Counted from the stretch's first letter, positions 1 through 5,587 are shown. The stretch is DNA of 6,450 nucleotides from an uncultured Shinella sp. (GCA_946886325.1 CAMPIK010000140.1:1-6450), one strand, 5' to 3'. Notes: a model not told the origin generated them from the letters alone. Numbers and translations: made by a program.

Positions 1-340
1 CGGCCGTCACGGCCGCCGCGAAACCCTCGCGATCGACGGCAAGCGCGCCGCCGGCGGGGACCTGGTTGGCATCCGCACAACGCATGATCAGCGATCCGGC
101 AAGGCGCATTTCGGCATGCAGCACGCCGACCGCATTGCTGGTCGCATCGTCGGAGCGGAAGGAATTCGAGCAGACGAGTTCGGCAAGGCTGTCGGTCTTG
201 TGCGCATCCGTGCCGCGCACGCCGCGCATTTCGTGCAGGATGACCGGGATGCCGGTCTCGGCGATCTGCCAGGCGGCTTCCGAGCCGGCGAGGCCGCCGC
301 CGACGATATGGATGGGGGCGAAGGAGGTTTTGTCTGTCAT
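1..340 (-). CDS. trmFO: TrmFO, folate-dependent tRNA (uracil-54-C5)-methyltransferase, 5' part
   Basis: Only the first 113 codons are present; the gene continues past the left edge (the family is usually about 450-480 residues). TrmFO is a cytoplasmic flavoprotein that makes m5U54 in the tRNA T-loop, using methylenetetrahydrofolate as carbon donor and FAD/NAD(P)H as reductant. The sequence shows an N-terminal FAD-binding Rossmann motif GGGLAGSE (residues 14-21), the TrmFO signature [11 protein letters not shown] (54-64) with the conserved cysteine at residue 57, and [14 protein letters not shown] (94-107). The ATG at 340 is preceded by AAGGAGG with a 5-base spacer (346-352), which fixes the start. 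The upstream DUF1127 gene ends at its own terminator, so trmFO probably has its own promoter, but I could not identify one. GidA/MnmG is related, but the CSNS signature favours TrmFO. Confidence 0.95.
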   Translation of the reverse strand, partial: MTDKTSFAPIHIVGGGLAGSEAAWQIAETGIPVILHEMRGVRGTDAHKTDSLAELVCSNSFRSDDATSNAVGVLHAEMRLAGSLIMRCADANQVPAGGALAVDREGFAAAVTA

Positions 341-345
341 GGGCG

Positions 346-352
346 CCTCCTT
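346..352 (-). promoter_or_regulatory. Ribosome binding site of trmFO
   Basis: AAGGAGG read on the minus strand, 5 bases before the ATG at 340. It matches the anti-SD of 16S rRNA closely. It could also pair with the CCUCCU loops of the small RNA at 1395-1516. Confidence 0.8.
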
Positions 353-396
353 ACCATGCGGATCGCGAGCGTCCAATCGCCCGCCAGCAGAATGGG

Positions 397-422
397 CCTG
401 GAATCACAGGTGCCCTGGAATC
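397..422. repeat. Short direct repeat CCTGGAATC, 17-bp period
   Basis: CCTGGAATC occurs at 397-405 and again at 414-422, between the trmFO start and the terminator of the upstream DUF1127 gene. It may be an operator pair for trmFO or chance. Confidence 0.4.
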
Positions 423-447
423 AAAAACGGCACCGTATGGTGCCGTT
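421..447 (-). terminator. Intrinsic terminator of the first DUF1127 gene
   Basis: A 9-bp perfect stem (AACGGCACC at 426-434 with GGTGCCGTT at 439-447) and a 4-base loop. On the minus strand a run of five T follows (423-427, partly inside the stem). It lies 56 bases after the DUF1127 stop at 503 and separates that gene from trmFO. Confidence 0.85.
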
Positions 448-502
448 GGTGATCGTTCCTCGCGCGTTGCCGATGATGGCCGCTGCGGCGGAAATCCGGC
501 TG

Positions 503-646
503 TTAGCGGAAGGAACGGGCAGCGATGTTGCGGATGTCGTAGCGGGTCAGGCCGATGTCCGAGAGCGTGTGGTTCGACAGGTTGCCGAGTTCGTTCAGGG
601 TGCGGCGGTAGGACATCCAGTTCTTTGCAATGCGAAGCGGGTTCAT
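503..646 (-). CDS. DUF1127 small Arg-rich protein (copy 1)
   Basis: A 47-residue protein starting MNPLRIAKNWMSY and ending AARSFR. It fits the DUF1127 (YjiS-like) family: conserved W10, Y13-R14 and NELG (18-21), then a second half LSDIGLTRYDI (28-38). The protein is basic and Arg-rich, with no signal peptide or membrane segment, and spans the whole domain. The ATG at 646 is chosen because AGGAG (654-658, minus) lies 7 bases upstream. Family knowledge: DUF1127 proteins in Agrobacterium have been linked to phosphate and carbon metabolism, and the Rhodobacter member CcaF1 binds RNA and is encoded with CCUCCUCCC small RNAs. The role here is therefore probably regulatory, by inference. It has its own terminator at 421-447, and its upstream region is full of TGCA palindromes. 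It shares 21 of 47 residues, without gaps, with the copy at 1027-1170. Confidence 0.93.
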   Translation of the reverse strand: MNPLRIAKNWMSYRRTLNELGNLSNHTLSDIGLTRYDIRNIAARSFR

Positions 647-726
647 GGTTCTTCTCCTCGAAGCGTTGACCGGGACAAGATCGTCGACCGGTGTTGACGC
701 TTATGTACTCCTTTCGCCTGTAAAGG

Positions 727-735
727 TGCAGTGCA
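727..735. promoter_or_regulatory. Possible operator: palindrome TGCAGTGCA
   Basis: An odd-centre palindrome TGCA-G-TGCA, 81 bases upstream of the copy 1 ATG. The same palindrome on the other strand (TGCACTGCA) occurs at 1702-1710. TGC-N3-GCA palindromes resemble sites of the alphaproteobacterial PHB regulator PhaR/AniA, but this link is only an inference from shape. Confidence 0.35.
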
Positions 736-739
736 AAGA

Positions 740-760
740 AAATGCATCTGCCATGCATTT
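740..760. repeat. Inverted repeat AAATGCAT-N5-ATGCATTT
   Basis: Two perfect 8-base arms (740-747 and 753-760) around the spacer CTGCC, about 95-115 bases before the DUF1127 copy 1 start. No T tract follows either side, so a protein-binding operator is more likely than a terminator. Confidence 0.5.
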
Positions 761-955
761 GTGCATTGCGATGGCGCAAATCTGTGCACGCGCGCCGGCT
801 GGCGCGAAAAGAGGCCGTCGGATTTGTGTTGATTTACCAGCGCTTTGCGGCGGCTTTGGTGGCCGTCAGGCCCTTCGAGGCGCGCGGGCCGCGCAGAAGA
901 GGCGGTCGCCTGGTGCGGCGCGCCGGCAATCGGCATCGCGTCGATGTGCGGCGCA

Positions 956-994
956 CAAAAAGAAACGCCCTCCGGATGTCTCCGAAAGGCGTTT
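956..994 (-). terminator. Intrinsic terminator of the second DUF1127 gene
   Basis: Outer stem of 7 bp (AAACGCC at 963-969 with GGCGTTT at 988-994), a 3/3 internal loop and an inner CGGA/TCCG stem (973-976, 981-984). On the minus strand it is followed by TTTCTTTTT (into 956). It begins 32 bases past the stop of the gene at 1027-1170. Confidence 0.85.
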
Positions 995-1026
995 GGGGAA
1001 GGATCCGGATTGGATCGTTCGTCGGC

Positions 1027-1170
1027 TTACTTGACGGCCTGGCGGGCAACGTAGGCGATATCGCCACGGCCGATGCCGAGGTCGCTCAGTTCACGGTCCG
1101 ACATGCGGCCGAGTTCGTTGACGGTCTGACGGTACTTGCGCCAGTTGTTGAAAGAGCGTGCGAAGTTCAT
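1027..1170 (-). CDS. DUF1127 small Arg-rich protein (copy 2)
   Basis: A 47-residue protein starting MNFARSFNNWRKYR and ending VARQAVK, the same length as copy 1 and alignable without gaps. It shows W10, Y13-R14, TVNELG (16-21) and LSDLGIGRGDI (28-38), the DUF1127 pattern. The reading frame extends further upstream, but the ATG at 1170 is the real start: an AAAGGGG ribosome binding site lies just before it (around 1177-1183) and the preceding residues have no family resemblance. It is transcribed alone, ending at the hairpin at 956-994. About 225 bases upstream on the same strand ends a CCUCCUCCC small RNA, a neighbourhood known for DUF1127 genes in other alphaproteobacteria. Function is likely regulatory or RNA-related, by inference. 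Confidence 0.95.
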   Translation of the reverse strand: MNFARSFNNWRKYRQTVNELGRMSDRELSDLGIGRGDIAYVARQAVK

Positions 1171-1280
1171 TTTGAGCCCCTTTCCCGGGTTTGCAGCCGT
1201 TCGCCACTGTCTGGCTCCGGCTTCGATCTGATGACCAGGAATATACGCGTGATTGGCGGAAATTACAGAGACAATGCGGT

Positions 1281-1310
1281 ATGGCACCCATGCATTGAGC
1301 GCATGTCAAG
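1281..1310 (-). promoter_or_regulatory. Candidate promoter of DUF1127 copy 2
   Basis: CTTGACA read on the minus strand (1310 to 1304) is a near-ideal rhizobial -35 box. At 17-base spacing the -10 would be TGCCAT (1286-1281), which is weak; CCATAC at 19-base spacing is an alternative. This gives a 5' leader of about 100 bases. The -35 is convincing, the -10 is not, so an alternative sigma factor is possible. Confidence 0.4.
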
Positions 1311-1394
1311 TAACTATTTTGGCGAAATTCTGGTCAAAAAGCGGGCGATTGCGCGCAGATGCGATCGAGCCATGCAGCGGTAACGGTGCAGCAC

Positions 1395-1435
1395 AAAAAA
1401 ATAACGCCCGCTGGGGGAGGAGGTCCAGCGGGCGT
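1395..1435 (-). terminator. Terminator hairpin of the small RNA, with anti-SD loop
   Basis: An 11-bp GC-rich stem (1404-1414 with 1425-1435), loop ACCTCCTCCC on the minus strand, then TATTTTTTT down to 1395. It serves both as terminator and as the third regulatory hairpin. Confidence 0.9.
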
Positions 1436-1516
1436 CATTTGGGATGATTGGCAACTGGGAGGAGGAGTGTTGCCAATCGTATCGCGTCGTCACTGGGAGG
1501 AGGAGTGCGACGCCGC
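1395..1516 (-). ncRNA. CCUCCUCCC triple-hairpin small RNA (cuckoo / alpha-r14 / CcsR type)
   Basis: On the minus strand three hairpins follow each other, each exposing CCTCCTCCC in its loop. Hairpin 1: 1484-1513 (GCGTCG/CGACGC plus CAC/GTG with one bulged base; 11-base loop). Hairpin 2: 1446-1478 (GATTGGCAAC/GTTGCCAATC, 10 bp; 13-base loop). Hairpin 3: 1404-1435 (11 bp; 10-base loop), followed by TATTTTTTT, so it is also the intrinsic terminator. Stem sequences differ while loops are conserved, which indicates selection on structure and loop. At about 120 nt it resembles the alpha-r14 RNAs of Sinorhizobium, cuckoo RNAs in general and the CcsR RNAs of Rhodobacter, whose loops can pair with Shine-Dalgarno sequences. 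The 5' end is not certain. Strand is decided by the T tract; on the plus strand no T tract follows. Confidence 0.9.
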
Positions 1517-1532
1517 GAATTCATTTTCAGCC

Positions 1533-1545
1533 GGAACCAGGTTCC
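1533..1545. repeat. Palindrome GGAACC-A-GGTTCC
   Basis: Two perfect 6-base arms around one base, 20 bases upstream of the first hairpin of the small RNA on the minus strand. It could be an operator; GGAAC is also the -35 core of EcfG/RpoE2-type general stress promoters, but no TT lies at the expected distance on the minus strand. Confidence 0.4.
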
Positions 1546-1673
1546 TGCCGGGTCAATTCCGGCCTCATGCCGGGCGGCTGACCTGTGCCGCTTCGCCTTG
1601 TCCCGCCCCAGTCGCTGCTTTGATCCGCTGCGCCTTGGGCTTTAAGGCTTCGATCCGTTGCCGTTTCGATGAT

Positions 1674-1715
1674 TGCAATATAGTACGACAAATGCGGTTT
1701 GTGCACTGCAATATA
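1674..1715. repeat. Direct repeat TGCAATATA at 33-bp spacing
   Basis: TGCAATATA at 1674-1682 and 1707-1715, starts 33 bases apart, about three helical turns, so both copies face the same side of the DNA. The second copy overlaps the palindrome TGCACTGCA (1702-1710). It lies between the divergent small RNA and the DUF2157 operon and could be an operator. Confidence 0.45.
1678..1705 (-). promoter_or_regulatory. Candidate promoter reading toward the small RNA
   Basis: On the minus strand CTATAT (1683 to 1678) equals the rhizobial -10 consensus. At 16-base spacing the -35 would be TGCACA (1705 to 1700), 4 of 6 matches to TTGACA. A transcript from here would be about 275 nt and would need processing to give the hairpin RNA. 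The direct repeat and TGCACTGCA palindrome overlap it. Confidence 0.3.
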
Positions 1716-1964
1716 AGCATGGATGTCATGCGCAAACTGCATGGCGGCATCGGTCGCCTGAAATCATCCGTTTGATGGCCAGAATGACGCAAATCTCCTT
1801 CGTTTTGATTAAATTTCCCTGCCTGAACGTCGAAGAAGCGGCGTGTGGCGAGGCGGGCTGCGCATTTTCGCAGAATGCCGCCCCGATGGCGTTCGTCTAC
1901 GGCTCTGCATAGACTGCATTGACAGGCAAGAGAATCAGCGTCGATCCGGCGCTCTGGAGGAAAT

Positions 1965-3068
1965 ATGTATCGCGGGCGACTGGAGCGGGATCTCGACCGA
2001 TGGGTCGGGCAGGGGCTGATTGACGGGGACACGTCGCGCAGGATGCTGGCCGAATTCGATTCCCGCGAAAGCGCCTTCAGCCTCGGCCGGGTGCTGATGA
2101 TGATCGCGGCGCTGCTGATCGCCGGCGCCGTGCTGCTGCTTGTCGCGGCAAACTGGGACGCCATCCCGCGGCTTGCCCGCCTGATCGGCATCGTGGCGCT
2201 GCTCTGGATTGCCTATTTCGGGGCGGCCTGGCTCGACCGGCGCGGCGCGCCGCGCCTGTCCGCGGCATTTCTCGTCTTCGGCACGCTCGGCTTCGGCGGG
2301 GCGATCGCGCTTGTCGGCCAGATGTATCATCTATCGGGCGACGCCATGCAGGCGGCCCTCGTCTGGCTTGCCGGCGCCGTGCTGGTCGCGGCGGTGTTTC
2401 GCTCGGCGGCGGTGACTGCGGTTGCCGGCTTTCTCACCTTCTGGGTCGCGGCGGCCGACTGGAGCTTTTCGTCCGGCACGACCGACGACCGGATCCTGAT
2501 CTGGCTGATGCCACTGATGGCGGCTGTGGTGATCGGGCTCGTGCGCTACACGGGCGCCGACCGGTCACGCCATCTTGCCTATCTGCTGCTGGTGGCCTGG
2601 TGCGTCTTTCTCTATGCGGAGTTCGAAGGCCTGGGCACGGCCGCGGCTCTCGCGGTCGCCGGTGCCATCGCCTACCTGCTCGCCGCGGTTCCGGCCTCGC
2701 CGCTTCATGGCGTGGCGCGGAACGCCGGCGCGGCGCCGGCCTTCTATTCCTATCTCGTCCTGCTCGTCGGTCTCGGGTTGCTGCATGTCGAGACGGAGGG
2801 GCTGACGAACGACGCGCTTCTGGGGGCGGCGACGCTTGCGGCGGCGATCGGCGGCATCGCGCTCTCCGGCCGCGACAACGGTGCCGTGCGCTATCTCGGC
2901 TACGTCGCCTTCGCGGCCGAAACCCTTTACCTTGCTTCCGAAACGCTCGGTTCGATCATCGGCACGGCGGGCTTCTTCCTGATTTCCGGGCTGGTGGTGG
3001 CGCTGATCGCCTGGGCGGTCATCCGCCTCGAAAAACGCTTCTCCCGCACGACCGCCAAGGAGGCCTGA
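1965..3068 (+). CDS. DUF2157 polytopic membrane protein
   Basis: A 367-residue inner-membrane protein. A soluble N-terminal part of about 40 residues (MYRGRLERDLDRWVGQGLID) matches the usual DUF2157 opening, followed by many hydrophobic segments (roughly 43-61, 72-90, 100-119, 131-144, 147-163, 178-193, 204-219, 225-242, 258-274, 284-300, 307-324, 330-353) and a short basic C-terminus. Family hallmarks are AANWDAIPRLARL (61-73), just after the first membrane helix, and GQMYHLSGD (118-126). The start is set by GGAGG at 1956-1960, four bases before ATG. It is followed after one base by the GDYXXLXY gene, a pairing seen repeatedly in proteobacteria, which suggests a joint membrane complex; the biochemical function is unknown. 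No clear promoter was found upstream. Confidence 0.93.
   Translation: MYRGRLERDLDRWVGQGLIDGDTSRRMLAEFDSRESAFSLGRVLMMIAALLIAGAVLLLVAANWDAIPRLARLIGIVALLWIAYFGAAWLDRRGAPRLSAAFLVFGTLGFGGAIALVGQMYHLSGDAMQAALVWLAGAVLVAAVFRSAAVTAVAGFLTFWVAAADWSFSSGTTDDRILIWLMPLMAAVVIGLVRYTGADRSRHLAYLLLVAWCVFLYAEFEGLGTAAALAVAGAIAYLLAAVPASPLHGVARNAGAAPAFYSYLVLLVGLGLLHVETEGLTNDALLGAATLAAAIGGIALSGRDNGAVRYLGYVAFAAETLYLASETLGSIIGTAGFFLISGLVVALIAWAVIRLEKRFSRTTAKEA
3057..3063 (+). promoter_or_regulatory. Ribosome binding site of the GDYXXLXY gene
   Basis: AAGGAGG inside the last codons of the DUF2157 gene, 6 bases before the ATG at 3070. It supports coupled translation of the two genes. Confidence 0.8.
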
Positions 3069-3069
3069 C

Positions 3070-3663
3070 ATGAGCGCGCCCACCCGCCGACCGCATGTCC
3101 CGCTTTTCGCCGCTGCCCTCGTGGCGGCCCTCCTGCAGACCGCCGTGCTCGGCTTCATGGTCGAAAGCCGCGCCTCGATCCTGCGCTCCGGCACGGACGT
3201 GCGGTTGAAGACCCTTCCGGTCGATCCGCGCGACCTGCTGCGCGGCGATTATGTGATACTGAGCTATGGCATATCCTCGATCTCCGGTTCCCTCGTTACC
3301 GGAAGCGCGCCGGCCGAAAGCGGCTCCACGCGGCTGACGGTCCGGCTCTCGCCCGACGCTGCGGGTCTCTGGAGCGCCACGGAGGCGAGTTTCGGAACGC
3401 TTGAGGCTCGCGAGGGCAGCGTGCTCGTGCGCACGCTTCCGTTCGACTTCTATCCATCGGGCGATGGGCGGATGCCCGATACGCTTTTCGTCACCTATGG
3501 CATCGAGCGCTACTATGTGCCGGAGGGCGAGGGCCGGGTGCTGGAGGACGCGCGGAACCAGGAGGAACTGGAGGTCGCGGCGCGTGTATCGGAGAGCGGG
3601 GCGATCCAGATCAGCCGCATTCTGCTGCGCGGCGAGCCGGTCTATGACGAACCGCTCTACTGA
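3070..3663 (+). CDS. GDYXXLXY domain protein, membrane-anchored
   Basis: A 197-residue protein. A short basic N-terminus is followed by one hydrophobic helix (about 11-30), likely a signal anchor, with the rest outside the cytoplasm. The family motif is GDYVILSY (59-66), within VDPRDLLRGDYV. A second conserved stretch is YGIERYYVPEGEG (143-155), and the chain ends LLRGEPVYDEPLY. The length is normal for the GDYXXLXY family (usually about 160-200). It starts one base after the DUF2157 stop with its own strong SD, so the two genes form an operon that appears to end at a terminator around 3669-3698. The family has no established function; the neighbour suggests an envelope complex. Confidence 0.95.
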   Translation: MSAPTRRPHVPLFAAALVAALLQTAVLGFMVESRASILRSGTDVRLKTLPVDPRDLLRGDYVILSYGISSISGSLVTGSAPAESGSTRLTVRLSPDAAGLWSATEASFGTLEAREGSVLVRTLPFDFYPSGDGRMPDTLFVTYGIERYYVPEGEGRVLEDARNQEELEVAARVSESGAIQISRILLRGEPVYDEPLY

Positions 3664-3668
3664 GGCGG

Positions 3669-3698
3669 GTCGCGCTATCCACCGGCGCGGCGATTTTT
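3669..3698 (+). terminator. Probable terminator of the DUF2157-GDYXXLXY operon
   Basis: A stem GTCGCGC (3669-3675) with GCGCGGC (3685-3691), one G-T pair, a 9-base loop, then GATTTTT. It starts 6 bases after the stop codon. The stem is modest, hence moderate confidence. Confidence 0.5.
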
Positions 3699-3701
3699 CC
3701 T

Positions 3702-3729
3702 TTGATCCATCCGAAACGGGTGATATAGA
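3702..3729 (+). promoter_or_regulatory. Candidate promoter of tRNA-Leu
   Basis: TTGATC (3702-3707), 16 bases, TATAGA (3724-3729). Transcription would start near 3736, about 60 bases before the mature tRNA 5' end. It directly follows the operon terminator. Confidence 0.45.
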
Positions 3730-3796
3730 GACGCGCGCTCGGGCAAGACCCTCGAAACGGTGTCGGCCGCAAGGCCGCTGACGCGGGTTTCTGAAC

Positions 3797-3881
<85 letters not shown>

Positions 3882-4001
3882 GAGGCCATTCAGCGCCGGG
3901 ATGGAGGATCCCGCGCGGCGTGGATGCGTAGACAGCGCCATTTTGCTTGCCAAAAGGCCATCGAATTCAGTAAAGCCACTCCCGGCACATGGACCCGGAG
4001 G

Positions 4002-4044
4002 GGTGCTCGCCAAATATCCGCACGCCGGATGAGCACCGCCAAAT
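4002..4044 (+). promoter_or_regulatory. Structured 5' leader element of tig
   Basis: An inverted repeat GGTGCTC (4002-4008) with GAGCACC (4031-4037), enclosing a second stem ATCCG/CGGAT (4016-4020, 4026-4030) with a 5-base loop. GCCAAAT occurs twice, once in the internal loop (4009-4015) and once right after the stem (4038-4044). No T run follows, so it is not a terminator. It ends about 13 bases before the ribosome binding site of tig. Confidence 0.5.
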
Positions 4045-4062
4045 CGAAATAAAGGTTTGAAC

Positions 4063-5559
4063 ATGCAGGTTATCGAAACGCTCGCTGAAGGGCTGAAGCG
4101 CGAAATCAAGGTCGTCATCCCGGCCAAGGACATGGAAGCTCAGATGAACGAGCGCCTGGCGGAAGCCAAGGATCGTGTCCGCATCAACGGCTTTCGTCCG
4201 GGCAAGGTGCCGGTCGCGCACCTGAAGAAGGTCTATGGCAAGTCGATCATGGCCGATCTCGTCAACGAGATCATCCGCGACCGCCCGACCTCGATCCTCA
4301 GCGAACGCGGCGAGAAGTCCGCGACGCAGCCGGAAATCGCGATGACCGAGGACCAGGCGGAAGCCGAGAAGATCCTCGCCGCCGAAGCCGATTTCGAATT
4401 CACGCTCTCCTATGAAGTGATCCCGGCGATCGAGCTCAAGGACGCCACCGGCATCAAGGTGACGCGCGAAGTCGTCGAGATCGACGACAAGGAAGTCGAG
4501 GAGCAGATCCTCAAGATCGCCGAGAGCGCCCGCACCTACGAGACCAAGAAGGGCAAGGCCGCTGATGGCGACCGCGTCACCATGGACTATCTCGGCAAGG
4601 TCGACGGCGAGCCCTTCGACGGCGGCAAGGACGAGGACGCCGAACTGGTCATCGGTTCGAACCGCTTCATCCCGGGCTTCGAGGAGCAGCTCGTCGGTCT
4701 GAAGGCCGGCGACGAGAAGGTCATCACCGTGAACTTCCCGGCCGATTACCCGGCACCGAACCTCGCGGGCAAGGAAGCGACCTTCGACATCACCGTCAAG
4801 GACGTCGCCGCTCCGGCTAAGCTCGAGATCAACGACGAGCTCGCAACGAAGCTCGGCCTGGAATCGGTCGACAAGCTGAAGGAAATCGTGCGCGGCCAGA
4901 TCGAAGGCCAGTACGGCTCGGTCACGCGCCAGAAGGTCAAGCGGCAGATCCTCGACCAGCTCGACGAGATGTATCAGTTCGACACGCCGGAACGCCTGGT
5001 TGACGCCGAGTTCGAAAACATCTGGCGCCAGATCAACACCGACCTCGAACAGGCCGGCAAGACCTTCGCCGACGAGGACACGACGGAAGAAGACGCGCGC
5101 GCGGAATACCGCAAGCTCGCTGAGCGCCGCGTCCGCCTTGGCCTCGTTCTCTCCGAGATCGGCGAGAAGGCCGGTGTCCAGGTGTCCGACGAGGAAATGC
5201 AGCGTTCGCTCTATGAGCAGCTTCGCCAGTTCCCCGGCCAGGAAAAGCAGATCCTCGACTATTTCCAGAAGACGCCGGGTGCCGCCGCTTCGCTGCGCGC
5301 GCCGATCTTCGAGGAAAAGGTCGTCGACCACCTGCTGGGCGAAATCAACGTGACGGACAAGACCGTCTCGAAGGAAGCCCTGATGGCTGACGACGAGGCT
5401 GAAGGCGACGATACCGCCAAGACCAAGAAGGCCGCGCCGAAGAAGAAGGCTGCCGCCAAGGCCGAAGCCGCCGATGCGGGCGAGGGCGAGGAAGCCGCCG
5501 CACCGAAGAAGAAGGCGCCGGCCAAGAAGAAGGCCGCTGCCGAAGGCGACGCTGAGTAA
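4063..5559 (+). CDS. tig: Trigger factor, ribosome-associated chaperone and prolyl isomerase
   Basis: A 498-residue protein that binds the ribosome exit tunnel near L23 and shields nascent chains. Domains: N-terminal ribosome-binding domain with the signature GFRPGKVP (43-50); FKBP-type PPIase domain about 160-245 ([20 protein letters not shown] through [17 protein letters not shown]); C-terminal chaperone arms about 250-430. It ends in an extra low-complexity tail (about 441-498) with an acidic part and repeated PKKKA motifs, which makes it longer than E. coli Tig (432). The ATG at 4063 is preferred over the in-frame TTG at 4057 because AAAGG at 4051-4055 is 7 bases before the ATG. It stands alone, with a structured leader upstream and a terminator at 5588-5624. 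Highly biased GC-rich codon use suggests strong expression. Confidence 0.98.
   Translation: MQVIETLAEGLKREIKVVIPAKDMEAQMNERLAEAKDRVRINGFRPGKVPVAHLKKVYGKSIMADLVNEIIRDRPTSILSERGEKSATQPEIAMTEDQAEAEKILAAEADFEFTLSYEVIPAIELKDATGIKVTREVVEIDDKEVEEQILKIAESARTYETKKGKAADGDRVTMDYLGKVDGEPFDGGKDEDAELVIGSNRFIPGFEEQLVGLKAGDEKVITVNFPADYPAPNLAGKEATFDITVKDVAAPAKLEINDELATKLGLESVDKLKEIVRGQIEGQYGSVTRQKVKRQILDQLDEMYQFDTPERLVDAEFENIWRQINTDLEQAGKTFADEDTTEEDARAEYRKLAERRVRLGLVLSEIGEKAGVQVSDEEMQRSLYEQLRQFPGQEKQILDYFQKTPGAAASLRAPIFEEKVVDHLLGEINVTDKTVSKEALMADDEAEGDDTAKTKKAAPKKKAAAKAEAADAGEGEEAAAPKKKAPAKKKAAAEGDAE
5437..5516 (+). repeat. Repeated Pro-Lys-Lys-Lys-Ala coding motif in the tig tail
   Basis: CCGAAGAAGAAGGC at 5437-5450 and again, identical, at 5503-5516, both in frame and giving PKKKA. 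A degenerate third copy (AKKKA) follows. This is low-complexity sequence that can vary in copy number by slippage or recombination. Confidence 0.6.
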
Positions 5560-5587
5560 GCATCTCCATCAAGCTGCTCGAAATACA

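Larger units (their letters stand above)
647..954. other. Intergenic region upstream of DUF1127 copy 1
   Basis: About 310 bases without a convincing gene. The half nearest copy 1 (720-790) is AT-richer and holds a cluster of TGCA palindromes, likely the promoter and operator region of copy 1. The half from about 790 to 950 is very GC-rich, including a small GC hairpin around 791-806. ORFs crossing it in several frames lack ribosome binding sites and family resemblance. I could not assign a -35/-10 pair with confidence. Confidence 0.6.
1514..1964. other. Intergenic region between the small RNA and the DUF2157 operon
   Basis: About 450 bases with no gene I can support. Reading frames on both strands lack ribosome binding sites and family resemblance; a basic 51-codon minus-strand frame (about 1565-1720) is the best of them but has no SD. 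The region holds a GGAACC/GGTTCC palindrome (1533-1545), a pair of TGCAATATA repeats (1674-1715), a TGCACTGCA palindrome, and an AT-rich patch at about 1785-1825. It must contain the promoters of the divergent small RNA and membrane-protein operon. A TTGACA at 1919-1924 on the plus strand has no good -10 partner. Confidence 0.6.

Noticed and set aside
1027..1287. Longer 86-residue start for DUF1127 copy 2
   Set aside because: The extra N-terminus has no SD and no family match, and the internal ATG at 1170 has an SD and gives the usual 47-residue length.
1404..1513. Reading the three hairpins on the plus strand as repeated GGGAGGAGG ribosome binding sites or a CRISPR-like repeat
   Set aside because: The stems are all different, spacing is irregular, no start codons follow the purine motifs, and the T tract after the final hairpin is on the minus strand.
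1533..1558. EcfG-type promoter GGAAC-N19-TT on the plus strand
   Set aside because: The spacing fits, but there is no gene within 400 bases downstream on that strand and so short a motif occurs by chance.
1565..2191. A 208-codon minus-strand frame, and its 51-codon basic end (about 1565-1720) as a small protein
   Set aside because: The long frame overlaps the DUF2157 gene antisense. The short end lacks a ribosome binding site and resembles no family I know.
3898..3912. Hairpin GGGAT/ATCCC after tRNA-Leu as its terminator
   Set aside because: The stem is only 5 bp and no T run follows it.
3967..5331. A 454-codon open frame on the minus strand across tig
   Set aside because: It is the exact antisense of the well-supported trigger factor gene; the frame stays open because of GC-rich third codon positions. 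It has no family resemblance.
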